Shown: positions 1-9,464, counted from the stretch's first letter. The stretch is DNA of 64,000 nucleotides from Maribrevibacterium harenarium (GCF_006385675.1 NZ_VFRR01000012.1:1-64000), one strand, 5' to 3'. A program made the numbers and translations. Notes: a model not told the origin generated them from the sequence alone.

Positions 1-80
1 TCATGCTTGAGCTTCTTCAGCTCTGCGTATGTGAGTTCTTCAAGATGTGGGAGAATACTGCGAAGGCGTTGAGTGCTCAT
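1..80 (-). CDS. N-terminal fragment of a possible IS transposase (runs off the left edge)
   Basis: An open frame begins at the ATG complementary to 78-80 and stays open for 26 codons to the window edge. A good ribosome binding site (GGAG, about six bases upstream) precedes it. The peptide begins MSTQRLRSILPHLEELTY, with a helical 'LEELTYAELKKL' stretch. N-termini of IS1595-like transposases often look similar, but 26 residues cannot assign a family. A terminal-repeat-like sequence lies about 50 bases upstream at 132-147, which fits the left part of an insertion sequence. It could also be an unrelated small gene. Confidence 0.4.
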   Translation of the reverse strand, partial: MSTQRLRSILPHLEELTYAELKKLKH

Positions 81-131
81 GAAGGCTCCGGTGCATCTGG
101 ACTACAGTTTTCAGCATAGACCACCAACACT

Positions 132-147
132 CAAATGCAACACAGCC
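132..147 (-). repeat. Putative IS terminal inverted repeat
   Basis: On the minus strand this reads GGCTGTGTTGCATTTG. A GGC-start followed by TGTTGCA is typical of many transposon ends. It sits just upstream of the truncated frame at 1-80 and outside the aspS terminator, where an element boundary would be expected. The partner repeat and target duplication lie outside the window, so this is inferred. Confidence 0.35.
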
Positions 148-181
148 ATATTTGACCAGCCACCCAACTAAGATGCAACAA

Positions 182-207
182 AAAAGGCCGCAGATGAGCG
201 GCCTTTT
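182..207 (-). terminator. aspS terminator
   Basis: Ten-base perfect stem (182-191 with 198-207) with a six-base loop and A/T runs on both sides. It lies 15 bases past the aspS stop codon and could work in both directions, insulating aspS from the IS-like end. Confidence 0.85.
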
Positions 208-222
208 CAACAAACAGAATAC

Positions 223-1992
223 TTATTCAGTAACTGGTTTACGTACGCGAATACTTAGCTCTTTAAGCTGCTTTTCGCTTACTTCGCCAGGTGCTTGGGT
301 TAATAGACAGGTCGCACTTTGTGTTTTCGGGAAAGCGATAACGTCGCGGATTGAAGAGGAACCAGTCATCAACATTACCAGACGATCCAAGCCGAACGCT
401 AGACCGCCATGTGGTGGAGCACCAAACTTCAACGCATCCAACAGGAAGCCGAATTTCTCACGCTGTTCTTCTGGAGAAATATTCAGCAATCCAAATACAG
501 TTTGCTGCATCTCAGCTTGGTGAATACGAATAGAACCACCACCCAACTCCGTGCCATTCAAGACCATGTCATAAGCTTGGGAAAGCGCTTCCAGTGGCTT
601 CGCTTGTAGCTCTTCTGGGGAACAAGAAGGAGCGGTGAATGGGTGGTGAATGGCAGTTACGCCACCATCCGGTGTTTCTTCAAACATCGGGAAATCAACA
701 ACCCAAAGAGGCGCCCACTCGCAAGTGTACAGATCAAGATCAGCACCAAGCTTGCAACGTAGTGCACCAAGAGCCTCGTTTACAATCGATGCCTTATCAG
801 CACCAAAGAAAATCAAGTCACCGTCTTCTGCCGCTACACGATCAAGCAATGCTTGACGCACTTCTGTTGGCAAGAACTTAACGATTGGCGACTGTAAACC
901 TTCTTCCAGATCAGATTTGTCATTCACCTTAATGTAAGCCAAACCTTTGGCACCATAGATACCAACAAATTTCGTATATTCGTCAATCTGCTTACGGGTT
1001 AACGCATTGCCACCAGGAACTTTTAGGGCCGCTACACGACCTTTAGGATCAGCTGCGGGGCCTGAGAAAACCTTGAAGTCTACTTCTGTCATCAGATCCG
1101 AAACAGTTTCGATAGTAAGCGGAATACGTAGATCGGGCTTATCTGAGCCGTATTTTTCCATTGCCTCAGAGAACGGCATGCGTGGAAACTCGCCAAGATC
1201 AACACCTTTTAACTCTTTGAACAAGTTAGAAATCATTCCTTCAGTTAGGGACATAATATCTTCTTGCCCTAAGAAAGAGGTTTCCAAGTCGATCTGAGTA
1301 AATTCAGGCTGACGGTCGGCACGCAAATCTTCGTCACGGAAACACTTAGCAATTTGGTAATAACGGTCAAAACCAGACACCATCAGCAACTGTTTAAACA
1401 ACTGTGGCGATTGCGGCAAAGCAAAGAAGCTACCCTGATGAGTACGGCTTGGCACCAAGTAGTCACGGGCACCTTCTGGTGTTGCACGGGTCAAGATCGG
1501 CGTTTCAATGTCTAGGAAGCCATTTTCATCCAAGTAGCGACGCAATACGGAAGTCACTTTAGAACGGAAGCGCAGTTTCTGCTGAATTTCAGGGCGACGC
1601 AAATCTACGAAGCGGTTTTTCAAACGTACGTCTTCGCCAACTGATTGGTGCTCATCCAACTGGAACGGAGGCGTAGCGGATTTATTCAGGATTTCTAGCT
1701 CATGACCCAATAGCTCAATTTCGCCTGTCGTCATGTTCGCGTTAGTGGTGCCTTCTGGACGAGCGCGCACTAGACCAGTTACTTTTACTACATACTCATT
1801 ACGCACACTATCAGCTAATGCAAAACTCTCGGCACGATCCGGATCAAACACCACTTGCGTGATACCTTCACGGTCACGCAAATCAAGGAAGATCACCCCG
1901 CCGTGGTCACGGCGACGATGCACCCAACCACACAAAGTAACGATTTCTGAGATATTTTTCGCTGTTAATTCGCCGCAATAATGGCTGCGCAT
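223..1992 (-). CDS. aspS: Aspartate--tRNA ligase, predicted non-discriminating type
   Basis: Cytoplasmic class II aminoacyl-tRNA synthetase that charges tRNA(Asp). The 589-residue length matches the bacterial family (about 590). The N-terminal OB-fold anticodon-binding domain carries [11 protein letters not shown]. Class II motif 2 is the stretch [16 protein letters not shown] and motif 3 is [13 protein letters not shown]; the bacterial GAD insertion lies between them. I chose the ATG at 1992 because MRSHYCGEL is the conserved family start and AAGG lies upstream; an in-frame ATG at 2076 would add 28 non-conserved residues. His30 and Gly81 match the P. aeruginosa type, which also aspartylates tRNA(Asn), rather than the E. 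coli type. Own terminator at 182-207. Confidence 0.97.
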   Translation of the reverse strand: MRSHYCGELTAKNISEIVTLCGWVHRRRDHGGVIFLDLRDREGITQVVFDPDRAESFALADSVRNEYVVKVTGLVRARPEGTTNANMTTGEIELLGHELEILNKSATPPFQLDEHQSVGEDVRLKNRFVDLRRPEIQQKLRFRSKVTSVLRRYLDENGFLDIETPILTRATPEGARDYLVPSRTHQGSFFALPQSPQLFKQLLMVSGFDRYYQIAKCFRDEDLRADRQPEFTQIDLETSFLGQEDIMSLTEGMISNLFKELKGVDLGEFPRMPFSEAMEKYGSDKPDLRIPLTIETVSDLMTEVDFKVFSGPAADPKGRVAALKVPGGNALTRKQIDEYTKFVGIYGAKGLAYIKVNDKSDLEEGLQSPIVKFLPTEVRQALLDRVAAEDGDLIFFGADKASIVNEALGALRCKLGADLDLYTCEWAPLWVVDFPMFEETPDGGVTAIHHPFTAPSCSPEELQAKPLEALSQAYDMVLNGTELGGGSIRIHQAEMQQTVFGLLNISPEEQREKFGFLLDALKFGAPPHGGLAFGLDRLVMLMTGSSSIRDVIAFPKTQSATCLLTQAPGEVSEKQLKELSIRVRKPVTE

Positions 1993-2152
1993 AATGTGTA
2001 CCTTATTACTGTCTCGTTCTGAGAATAAGTGACAATTGTTCACTGCCTGCCTAGTTGTCGCCGAAAATAGAGGCAAGCAGCCAGATGAATACGGATATAA
2101 AGGGTCGGTATTATATGCTAAGGGATAAACTCTCTCTAGAGCCCCAACGCAT

Positions 2153-2644
2153 TTAATCGATAAAGTGTGCTATCTCAATAATAGCAGCATGGTGTTCAAC
2201 GCCTTTTCGCATCAGTCGAATCTCGTCATCCAAACGCTTACCAATTAACTGTTTTCCAATTGGAGACTGGGTGGTCACCAAGGTAATGTCTTTACCATCA
2301 AACTGACATTGCAAACCACCTAATCGCTCTGCCAGTAGAAACCAACTCACTACACCAGTGTCCAACTCCAATTCCACTAATGCACCGCTTCGCACCTCAT
2401 CACCAGATACTAGAATTAGCGACTTCACATATTGCAAATCTTCCTTCATCTGCTCTACACGTGCGGCTTGACCGTGGGCCAAATAGGAGTTTTCCAAACC
2501 AAAGGTATCCCATTTGGTTTCTGCCGTTGATTCGGCATCGGTAGCCGCGGCTTTAGCTTCCTCGGCGGCCCGCTGCGCTAGCGCCAGACGATCCGCCACT
2601 AATTCAACTAAGCAAGCCCGGAGTTTAGCTGCACTCACTCTCAT
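2153..2644 (-). CDS. GreA/GreB family-like protein
   Basis: A 163-residue soluble protein. Residues 1-75 are an alanine- and glutamate-rich helical segment, as in the Gre coiled coil. Residues 85-163 resemble the Gre C-terminal FKBP-like domain, including '[19 protein letters not shown]', close to the 'SPIGRALLGK' signature of Gre factors. True GreA/GreB carry a conserved acidic tip in the N-terminal coiled coil to stimulate RNA polymerase cleavage; I cannot confirm it here, so anti-backtracking activity is uncertain. Proteins of this kind are usually named 'GreA/GreB family elongation factor'. It follows cysDN on the same strand but is separated from it by a strong terminator, so it probably has its own promoter. 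Confidence 0.7.
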   Translation of the reverse strand: MRVSAAKLRACLVELVADRLALAQRAAEEAKAAATDAESTAETKWDTFGLENSYLAHGQAARVEQMKEDLQYVKSLILVSGDEVRSGALVELELDTGVVSWFLLAERLGGLQCQFDGKDITLVTTQSPIGKQLIGKRLDDEIRLMRKGVEHHAAIIEIAHFID

Positions 2645-2662
2645 TTATTCCGCCCCAATAAA

Positions 2663-2694
2663 AAAACGCGCCAATGTTACCATTAGCGCGCTTT
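2663..2694 (-). terminator. cysDN terminator
   Basis: Fourteen-position stem (2663-2676 with 2681-2694, with wobble pairs) and a four-base loop, followed on the minus strand by seven T residues. It lies between the cysN stop and the start of the Gre-like gene. Confidence 0.85.
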
Positions 2695-2718
2695 CATTTA
2701 AGATAAATGTTGCCGCAA

Positions 2719-4320
2719 TTACAGGGACACGAGTGCCACTATCTGTTCAACCGCTTCATCTACTTTAGTTGCAGAAACGGTCAGGTCCCCTTCTCCGTTT
2801 GCAGTAACCAAAATTACGACACCGGTCTGTTTCAGCTGGGATAGCACATCGCCGCTAGCTGCAGTGGCCAACGCCACAACGCCGCGTTTTAGTAGGGCTC
2901 GCTCCAACTCTGTCGGCTCAACACCATCTACAGCAACAATGGCTGGCTTTTGACCGAGACGAGCAGCGCGCTCTTCCGCTGTTACTGGGCCGTTCGCATC
3001 CACCTCTGCTGCAACATCCTCAACCATACCCGCGCCGACAGTCACGTTGGAAAGGCGATCAATCACTATCAACGCCCCGGTTAGACGACTGTCTTGGTAT
3101 TTATCAAAGGCGACTGGCGCATCGAACTGCAAATCGCAATCAGCAATAACGTTTAATTCCAATCTATCTACTTGAGAATGCTCTAGGGTGTTCACATCCA
3201 CTCGATGATTGATTTTGGTGACTTTACCCGGAACCGTCTGAGTACCGATTTTGAAGTCATATAGTTTACCTGGCACCAATGGCTGCTCCGCCATCCATAC
3301 GACGGATGCACGCATTGCAGTACTAATGCTTGGCTCATCACCAACATGTACAAGCATGTCGCCACGACTAACGTCAATTTCGTCTGCCAATGTGATGGTC
3401 ACCGCTTGGCCAGCTTTTGCTACATCAAGACTACCGTCATAGGTCACAATCTCTGCCACAGTCGAGCGCTTACCAGAAGGCAACGCCACCACTGCATCAC
3501 CCGGCTTAACCTGACCAGCAGCAACGGTGCCGGAAAAACCACGAAAATCTAGGTTTGGTCGGTTAACATATTGCACCGGGAAGCGGAACGAGTCTTTCTT
3601 CACATCACGGTCAATTTGTACCGACTCTAGAATTTGCATCAAAGGCCCACCTTGATACCAAGGCGTGGCTGCCGATGCATTTACCACGTTATCGCCACGT
3701 AGCGCTGACATTGGCACAAAGTAAACATCTTCCGGTTTACGATCACCAAGCCACTCAAGGAAAGCTAAGTAATCGGCACGAATTTGATTGAAGCGCTCCT
3801 CAGAGAAGTCAACCAAGTCCATTTTATTTACCGCTACCACGACGTGCTTAATGCCGAGTAACGAGGCGATGTAACTGTGACGACGGGTCTGCGTTTGCAC
3901 CCCGTAACGGGCATCGATAAGAATAACAGCCAAGTCGCAAGTCGATGCGCCAGTCGCCATGTTGCGCGTGTATTGCTCGTGCCCTGGAGTATCGGCGATG
4001 ATAAATTTGCGCTTTTCAGTGGAAAAATAACGGTACGCCACATCAATGGTGATACCTTGCTCACGCTCCGCCTGCAAGCCATCCACTAGCAACGCCAAAT
4101 CCACTTCTTCGCCTTGGGTGCCCGATTTTTTACTGTCACGCTTTACCGCGTCCAAATGATCTTCATAGATCAGCTTAGAGTCATGCAATAAACGGCCGAT
4201 AAGGGTACTTTTACCATCATCCACATTGCCACAGGTTAGCAGGCGAAGTAGGTCTTTCTCTTCATGCTGTTTTAGGTAGCCAAGGATATCCTGACTGATC
4301 AATTCTGACTGATGAGACAT
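2719..4320 (-). CDS. cysN: Sulfate adenylyltransferase subunit 1 (GTPase) with a degenerate C-terminal extension
   Basis: CysN hydrolyses GTP to drive CysD-catalysed formation of adenylylsulfate (APS) from ATP and sulfate, the first step of cysteine biosynthesis. G1 is [10 protein letters not shown] (31-40), G3 DTPGH (110-114) and G4 NKMD (165-168), followed by EF-Tu-like beta-barrel domains to about residue 430. At 533 residues it is about 60 longer than E. coli CysN (475). Residues 447-533 begin [14 protein letters not shown], like the linker into the fused CysC kinase of pseudomonad CysNC, but no GxxxxGKS P-loop follows. I read this as a decayed APS-kinase domain. The gene lies 18 bases after cysD in one operon. 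Confidence 0.95.
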   Translation of the reverse strand: MSHQSELISQDILGYLKQHEEKDLLRLLTCGNVDDGKSTLIGRLLHDSKLIYEDHLDAVKRDSKKSGTQGEEVDLALLVDGLQAEREQGITIDVAYRYFSTEKRKFIIADTPGHEQYTRNMATGASTCDLAVILIDARYGVQTQTRRHSYIASLLGIKHVVVAVNKMDLVDFSEERFNQIRADYLAFLEWLGDRKPEDVYFVPMSALRGDNVVNASAATPWYQGGPLMQILESVQIDRDVKKDSFRFPVQYVNRPNLDFRGFSGTVAAGQVKPGDAVVALPSGKRSTVAEIVTYDGSLDVAKAGQAVTITLADEIDVSRGDMLVHVGDEPSISTAMRASVVWMAEQPLVPGKLYDFKIGTQTVPGKVTKINHRVDVNTLEHSQVDRLELNVIADCDLQFDAPVAFDKYQDSRLTGALIVIDRLSNVTVGAGMVEDVAAEVDANGPVTAEERAARLGQKPAIVAVDGVEPTELERALLKRGVVALATAASGDVLSQLKQTGVVILVTANGEGDLTVSATKVDEAVEQIVALVSL

Positions 4321-4338
4321 GTGTTCTACTCCAACCTT

Positions 4339-5247
4339 TTAGAAATAACCTTGCTTTTTCTTTTCTTCCATCGAGCCAGCGGAGTCATGATCAATGACAC
4401 GGCCTTGGCGCTCGGAACTCTTCGTCAACAGCATTTCCTGAATGATTTCAGGTAAGGTATCCGCCTCAGACTCTACAGCACCTGTTAGGGGGTAGCAGCC
4501 AAGGGTACGGAAACGTACTGATTTCATTTCTGGAACTTCACCCTCCTTAAGGGGCATACGCTCGTCATCCACCATGATCTGAACACCATCACGCTCTACA
4601 ACTGGGCGCTTCGCAGCAAAGTACAAAGGCACAATTGGAATGCTTTCTAGGTAGATGTATTGCCAAATATCCAGCTCAGTCCAGTTAGAAAGCGGGAATA
4701 CGCGGATACTCTCACCCTTGTTCACCTTGCCATTGTAGATATTCCAAAGCTCTGGGCGCTGGTTCTTAGGATCCCAGCGATGTTTGCTATCACGGAAAGA
4801 GTACACCCGCTCTTTGGCACGGGACTTTTCTTCATCACGGCGCGCGCCACCAAAGGCTGCGTCAAAACCGTACTTATCAAGCGCTTGTTTTAGCCCTTGG
4901 GTTTTCATCACATCGGTATGCTTAGCGCTACCATGAGTAAATGGACCAATGCCTTGCGCAACGCCCTCTGGATTTTGATGTACCAACAACTCAAGACCTA
5001 GCTTAGCAACCATCTCATCCCGAAATTTGATCATTTCCTTGAATTTCCATCCTGTATCCACATGCAGCAATGGAAAGGGTGGCTTACCGGGATAAAAGGC
5101 TTTCATTGCCAAATGCAGCATCACCGCAGAGTCTTTACCAATGGAGTACAGCATGACAGGGTTATCAAACTCTGCTGCCACCTCGCGGATGATATGGATA
5201 CTTTCAGCTTCAAGCTGCTTTAGGTGTGTCAGTCTCGCCTCGGTCAT
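4339..5247 (-). CDS. cysD: Sulfate adenylyltransferase subunit 2
   Basis: Catalytic ATP-sulfurylase subunit that forms APS together with CysN. The 302-residue length equals that of E. coli CysD. The PP-loop-type ATP-binding motif is [15 protein letters not shown] near residue 35, and the conserved '[17 protein letters not shown]' stretch is near 133-149. The C-terminus ends with the family-typical '[15 protein letters not shown]'. It is the first gene of the cysDN operon; cysN follows after 18 bases. A perfect inverted repeat at 5289-5310 lies about 42 bases upstream and is a candidate CysB site. cysH, cysJI and cysC are not in this window. Confidence 0.97.
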   Translation of the reverse strand: MTEARLTHLKQLEAESIHIIREVAAEFDNPVMLYSIGKDSAVMLHLAMKAFYPGKPPFPLLHVDTGWKFKEMIKFRDEMVAKLGLELLVHQNPEGVAQGIGPFTHGSAKHTDVMKTQGLKQALDKYGFDAAFGGARRDEEKSRAKERVYSFRDSKHRWDPKNQRPELWNIYNGKVNKGESIRVFPLSNWTELDIWQYIYLESIPIVPLYFAAKRPVVERDGVQIMVDDERMPLKEGEVPEMKSVRFRTLGCYPLTGAVESEADTLPEIIQEMLLTKSSERQGRVIDHDSAGSMEEKKKQGYF

Positions 5248-5288
5248 AGTTATCTCGTCTTAATGTGGTAAGGCTAATGTATTGGCGC

Positions 5289-5310
5289 AACTATAACATG
5301 CCTTATAGTT
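5289..5310. promoter_or_regulatory. Inverted repeat upstream of cysD (candidate CysB operator)
   Basis: Perfect eight-base arms (AACTATAA / TTATAGTT) around a six-base centre. The repeat contains the T-N11-A spacing typical of LysR-type regulators such as CysB, and its position suits a promoter operator. Assignment to CysB is inferred from the gene downstream. Confidence 0.4.
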
Positions 5311-5355
5311 ATAAAAACCACATAAAATAGATTGAAATGAAATATAGATATTAAA

Positions 5356-5376
5356 AAAGGCTCACAAGGAGCCTTT
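5356..5376 (-). terminator. trhP (yegQ) terminator
   Basis: Eight-base stem (5356-5363 with 5369-5376), five-base loop, then six T residues on the minus strand. It begins 27 bases past the trhP stop codon. Confidence 0.8.
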
Positions 5377-5403
5377 CAATACACTGATTTTAGGTAGATA
5401 CCG

Positions 5404-6768
5404 TTAAATAGTTTGCCCGGCAGGCAAATTACGCATTACCAAGCCATAAGCTACATCTTGTGGCTCTAAATCCAACGGAATGCGAACCACATAACCGCTG
5501 CCCGGAGCCACATCCATTCGCTCCCCTTTGGTATTTTCCATTGCAGGAATGGTGTAGTTCACACTACCCTGAGGAGTGATTAATTCAATCGAATCTCCTA
5601 CTTTGAAACGGTTTTTAACATCAATGGTCAACCAACCGTTATTCCAATCCAGCATTTCACCAACAAACTGTTGGCGATCAGAAATAGAGTTACCATATTG
5701 GTAATTCTGGTATTGGTCATGCACATGGCGGCGGTAAAAGCCTTCGGTGTAGCCGCGGTTAGCAAGACCTTCGAGCTTACCCATTAATGACATATCAAAG
5801 GGCTGCCCATGAAGAGCATCATCAATCGCTTTACGATATAGCTGCGCCGTACGAGCCGCATAGAAATGGGACTTGGTGCGCCCTTCAATTTTTAGAGAAT
5901 GAACCCCCATCTCGATAAGCTTTTCCACATGCTGGATCGCACGCAAATCACGACTATTCATGATGTAGGTGCCGTGCTCATCCTCGAAGGCCGGCATAAA
6001 TTCGCCTTCACGACCTTGCTCCCGCAATAAGACTATGTCATCAAATGGCTTACCCTCGCCCAAGGTTGGCGCAACATATCCTTTCGGGTCAAAGTCCTGC
6101 ACGCCTTTCAAGTGACTACCATCGGCAGGTACCACATCGCCATTTTCATCTTGCACTGCCGCTTTCACATCATATTGCCAGCGGCAAGAGTTGGTACAGG
6201 TACCTTGGTTTGGGTCACGGCGATTGAAGTAACCAGACAGCAAGCAGCGACCAGAGTAAGCTATACACAAAGAGCCATGGACAAAGGTCTCGATTTCCAT
6301 CTCTGGAACCATTTGACGAATCTCGCCCACTTCTTCCAGTGATAACTCACGGGACAAAATCACCCGAGATAGACCAAAGTTATGCCAGAATTTAACTGAG
6401 GCCCAGTTAACCGCGTTCGCCTGCACCGACAGATGGATTGGCATATCCGGCCACTGCTCTTTGATCAGCATCATTAACCCCGGATCAGACATAATCAGCG
6501 CATCTGGCTGCATCTCTATGACCGGTGCCATGTCTTTCAAGAAAGTCTTAATTTTGGAATTATGGGGCGCGATGTTTGTCGCCACATACAGTTTCTTTCC
6601 TTGCTGATGGGCTTCTTCAATACCAGTCGCAAGATTTGCCATATCAAAGTCATTGTTGCGCACGCGCAAACTGTAGCGGGGCTGTCCCGCGTAAACCGCA
6701 TCAGCGCCATAGGCGTATGCATAACGCATATTTTTTAGCGTGCCAGCAGGAGAAAGTAACTCAGTCAT
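5404..6768 (-). CDS. trhP: tRNA 5-hydroxyuridine synthesis protein, U32 peptidase family
   Basis: TrhP (YegQ) is needed for prephenate-dependent formation of 5-hydroxyuridine at tRNA position 34, the precursor of cmo5U/mcmo5U. The 454 residues match E. coli YegQ (453). The N-terminus (LLSPAGTLKNMRYAYAYGAD) is the U32 family signature. A cysteine cluster in the stretch HGSLCIAYSGRCLLSGYF and the following TCTNSCRW fits an iron-sulfur site. Start at 6768: the upstream in-frame ATG at 6831 would add 21 residues with no family similarity. Monocistronic, with a terminator at 5356-5376. Confidence 0.94.
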   Translation of the reverse strand: MTELLSPAGTLKNMRYAYAYGADAVYAGQPRYSLRVRNNDFDMANLATGIEEAHQQGKKLYVATNIAPHNSKIKTFLKDMAPVIEMQPDALIMSDPGLMMLIKEQWPDMPIHLSVQANAVNWASVKFWHNFGLSRVILSRELSLEEVGEIRQMVPEMEIETFVHGSLCIAYSGRCLLSGYFNRRDPNQGTCTNSCRWQYDVKAAVQDENGDVVPADGSHLKGVQDFDPKGYVAPTLGEGKPFDDIVLLREQGREGEFMPAFEDEHGTYIMNSRDLRAIQHVEKLIEMGVHSLKIEGRTKSHFYAARTAQLYRKAIDDALHGQPFDMSLMGKLEGLANRGYTEGFYRRHVHDQYQNYQYGNSISDRQQFVGEMLDWNNGWLTIDVKNRFKVGDSIELITPQGSVNYTIPAMENTKGERMDVAPGSGYVVRIPLDLEPQDVAYGLVMRNLPAGQTI

Positions 6769-6845
6769 AAGATTTTTTGATAGCAGGAAGTTGAGATGGG
6801 CGCATTCTATCCAAATGCGCCTAGACGGCAAAGATGAACATAAAA

Positions 6846-6868
6846 AAAGGCCGCCACCTGCGACCTTT
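6846..6868 (-). terminator. Terminator of the membrane coiled-coil gene
   Basis: Nine-base stem with one G-T wobble (6846-6854 with 6860-6868), five-base loop, and T7 on the minus strand. It starts 17 bases past the stop codon at 6886. Confidence 0.75.
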
Positions 6869-6885
6869 CTTGATTTAGATCAAAA

Positions 6886-7857
6886 TTACTGCCCTAAGGA
6901 TTGGTCCAAGAACAGCTGATTCACTTGGCGCTTGAGCACATCGATGTCTTGCAAAACCTGGGCACGGAAAGAATCCATGGATACGACAGCATCAGTCAAC
7001 TCAGCCACCTGTTCGCTAGTTGCACCGTTGTTTGCTGCGACGGCAGGTTTAGATGCTGCTACCTTGAGCCCATCTACGTCTTTGACCAACGTTTGATTTG
7101 CCGCTTCTAAGGCAACGGTTTGTTCTCGTACAGCAGCCACTGCTGACTGCAATTGGGCGAACTGCTGATCCTTTTGTCCGAGCGCGACCTGCACGCCTTG
7201 AGCTTGCGTATCGAGGATTTCCTGTCGCCCTTGAATTGCACTTAACTGTTGAGCCTGCTCAGCAGCTTGGGTTTCGAGCAACTTAGATGATTCAAGCAAC
7301 CGCTGATAAGCTGCCTCAATTTCATTGAACGCATCTCCCTGGATTGCCACTAGCTTGCCCTGAGTCGAAACAGACTCGCGCACTGCAGAGAGCTTTTCTT
7401 CTACCGCAGCTAGCTTGTCATTGATTTCTTTAATCGCTTTACGGTTGCGGTCGTTAGCCACACCCCATAATTTACGAATCTCAGAGTCATGCAATTTGAG
7501 GGTTTCCTCAACCGTGTCACCAATTTCTCCTACTGATACGTCAGCAGCAATCAACTGATGTCCTAAATCCTTAATTTCGTTTCGAGCCGCGGCCAACTCA
7601 GCAGTTAACAGCAGGTTTTGTTGCCACAACCAAAAACCTGCCCCTCCAGCGGCAACACTCAAAACGACAATCAAAAAGTACACACCAAACAAACTTTGTC
7701 GCTTTTGTACCGACGGAGCAGGTTTAGTCGGGGCAGGACGTGCTGGAGGAGGATTTAGTTTACGCTTCGGGGCACCTTGCTTTGCTGTCTGACGAGCCAA
7801 CACCTCATCTTGATCAAGCGATAAGCTCGGAATCTCTACATCGTCATCTTTACGCAT
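6886..7857 (-). CDS. Single-pass membrane protein with a long coiled coil, function unknown
   Basis: I do not recognise this 323-residue protein. Residues 1-54 are hydrophilic, with an acidic start (MRKDDDVEIPSLSLDQDE) and a basic, proline-rich linker (KLNPPPARPAPTKPAPSV). One membrane helix follows at about 57-76, and residues 78-320 are almost entirely heptad-like Ala/Gln/Glu/Leu coiled coil. Positive charges before the helix suggest an inside N-terminus and a periplasmic coiled coil. This layout recalls envelope tethers or membrane-anchored coiled-coil proteins. It is transcribed alone, between trhP and sodB, with its own terminator. No catalytic motif is visible. Confidence 0.75.
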   Translation of the reverse strand: MRKDDDVEIPSLSLDQDEVLARQTAKQGAPKRKLNPPPARPAPTKPAPSVQKRQSLFGVYFLIVVLSVAAGGAGFWLWQQNLLLTAELAAARNEIKDLGHQLIAADVSVGEIGDTVEETLKLHDSEIRKLWGVANDRNRKAIKEINDKLAAVEEKLSAVRESVSTQGKLVAIQGDAFNEIEAAYQRLLESSKLLETQAAEQAQQLSAIQGRQEILDTQAQGVQVALGQKDQQFAQLQSAVAAVREQTVALEAANQTLVKDVDGLKVAASKPAVAANNGATSEQVAELTDAVVSMDSFRAQVLQDIDVLKRQVNQLFLDQSLGQ

Positions 7858-8005
7858 AGGTATTCACTAATTTACAAAAACTATGAAACAAATAACCTTA
7901 CGAACTGAGTGAATATAACTTTGCTCAGTTAAGTGCTAGTATCTAACCACCATTAACTGCTTGATAACAAGCACTTTTCGTTTTTACAAAGCAAGGAGAA
8001 AAGAA

Positions 8006-8590
8006 ATGGCATTTGAGTTACCTGCTCTACCATACGCAAAAGACGCACTTGAGCCACACATGTCTCAAGAAACTCTTGAGTTCCACCACGGCAAGCACCA
8101 CAACACTTATGTTGTTAAATTGAACGGTCTTGTTCCTGGCACTGAATACGAAGGCAAGTCTCTTGAAGAAATCATTGCTGCCGCTCCAGCTGGCCCTGTG
8201 TTTAACAACGCAGCGCAAATTTGGAACCACACTTTCTTCTGGAACAGCCTAAGCCCAAATGGCGGCGGCGAGCCTACTGGCGCATTGGCTGATGCTATCA
8301 ACGCTAAATGGGGTTCTTTCGCTGCGTTCCAGGAAGAGTTCAACGACAAAGCAGTAAACAATTTCGGTTCTAGCTGGACTTGGTTAGTAAAAACCGCTGA
8401 AGGTGCTTTGGAAATCGTCAACACTAGTAACGCTGGCACACCGCTAACAAATGGTCAAACTCCTTTGATCACTGTTGACTTGTGGGAACACGCTTACTAC
8501 ATCGACTACCGCAACGTGCGTCCTGACTACCTGAAAGGTTTCTGGGCACTTGCAAACTGGGAATTTGCTGCTGCGAACTTCGCTGCTTAA
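8006..8590 (+). CDS. sodB: Superoxide dismutase [Fe]
   Basis: Cytoplasmic dismutation of superoxide to oxygen and peroxide. The 194 residues match E. coli SodB (193). Metal ligands in family positions: His in '[13 protein letters not shown]', His in '[12 protein letters not shown]', and Asp and His in '[14 protein letters not shown]'. The Ala-Ala-Gln-Ile-Trp-Asn stretch is the usual Fe-type context. Start at 8006: AAGGAGA lies six to seven bases upstream and [11 protein letters not shown] is the conserved start; an in-frame ATG at 7961 lacks both. Codon use looks strongly biased, as for a highly expressed gene. A UUCG-loop terminator follows. Confidence 0.97.
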   Translation: MAFELPALPYAKDALEPHMSQETLEFHHGKHHNTYVVKLNGLVPGTEYEGKSLEEIIAAAPAGPVFNNAAQIWNHTFFWNSLSPNGGGEPTGALADAINAKWGSFAAFQEEFNDKAVNNFGSSWTWLVKTAEGALEIVNTSNAGTPLTNGQTPLITVDLWEHAYYIDYRNVRPDYLKGFWALANWEFAAANFAA

Positions 8591-8598
8591 TTTCCAAA

Positions 8599-8622
8599 CA
8601 AAGCGCGGTTCGCCGCGCTTTG
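8599..8622 (+). terminator. sodB terminator
   Basis: Ten-base GC-rich stem (8599-8608 with 8613-8622) closed by a TTCG tetraloop and followed by TTTTCTTT. It lies eight bases past the stop codon. Confidence 0.9.
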
Positions 8623-8679
8623 TTTTCTTTATCGCCTTTATTTCTCGCCTAATCCAACGTATTTCACCCACCAATCGCT

Positions 8680-8708
8680 TTGATGTGACCATCATTTAAT
8701 CTTATATA
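8680..8708 (+). promoter_or_regulatory. Sigma-70-type promoter for the SH3 protein / antiporter pair
   Basis: TTGATG at 8680-8685 and TATATA at 8703-8708, separated by 17 bases. The predicted start of transcription is about 60 bases before the GTG at 8778. Confidence 0.5.
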
Positions 8709-8777
8709 GGTTGCACTCAGACAGTCAGCCGATTATCGTACTCTGCTAGAAGTAGTTGATTGTTAAAGGGTATTGAC

Positions 8778-9443
8778 GTGCTGAAGAATTTTACCATAGG
8801 GCTCTTAGCCTGCGCCTGCTTAACCTCATTAGCGAAGGCCGAAACCATTTACGTGTCCGACATCCAATTTGTTGCCATCCGAGAAGGACAGAATAACAGT
8901 ACCCGTGCTGTTGAACGGGGCATCAAGAGCGGTACACCATTAGAGGTCTTGGCGCGGGATCAAGGTTACGTGCAAGTACGTACGCCCGAAGGCAATGTGG
9001 GATGGATTGCGGATTATTTCACCACCGAAGACATGGTGAGTCGCGACCTACTTGTGTCATTACAAAATCAGCTTGCTGAAGCCAAATCTGCGCAAGCCAA
9101 TATCAATGAAGCCTTACTCGAAGCCAGAAATGACAACGAAACACTGTCACAAACGGTGGCAAATCTAACTCAACAAAAGCAATCTTTAGAGACGCAACTG
9201 CTGGAAGTAAAGCAGCTTGCCGATCGCGCTCGAACTATTGTAGCTAATAATGAAGAGAATGCTTACAAGATCGAGTCATTAAATCAGCAATTAGCAGCGA
9301 TTCAGCAGGAGAACTTGGCCATCACCTCTTCCCATGAACAACGCTGGTTTGTCATCGGGGCTGGGACCATTTTCGGCGGCATATTGCTTGGGTTGCTGTT
9401 ACCCATGACTCGACGCAAAAAAGTATCTAATTCAAGCTGGTAA
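8778..9443 (+). CDS. Exported SH3-domain protein with coiled coil and C-terminal membrane anchor (TIGR04211/YgiM-like)
   Basis: Starting at the GTG at 8778 (AAAGGG eight bases upstream) gives 221 residues that begin directly with a signal peptide, MLKNFTIGLLACACLTSLAKA. An in-frame TTG at 8760 would add six residues. About residues 22-85 form a bacterial SH3 domain, ending 'VRTPEGNVGWIADYFTT'. Residues 90-185 are a coiled coil, and 'WFVIGAGTIFGGILLGLLLP' is a C-terminal membrane helix followed by basic residues. This is the architecture of E. coli YgiM, an envelope protein of unknown function. The antiporter gene starts 21 bases downstream, so the two are probably co-transcribed. Confidence 0.85.
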   Translation: MLKNFTIGLLACACLTSLAKAETIYVSDIQFVAIREGQNNSTRAVERGIKSGTPLEVLARDQGYVQVRTPEGNVGWIADYFTTEDMVSRDLLVSLQNQLAEAKSAQANINEALLEARNDNETLSQTVANLTQQKQSLETQLLEVKQLADRARTIVANNEENAYKIESLNQQLAAIQQENLAITSSHEQRWFVIGAGTIFGGILLGLLLPMTRRKKVSNSSW

Positions 9444-9464
9444 TTCAGCTCCCAGAGGAGCCTT

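Noticed and set aside
7931..7977. AAGTGCT...AGCACTT inverted repeat upstream of sodB
   Set aside because: Seven-base arms are more than 30 bases apart, with nothing else to support an operator or riboregulator.
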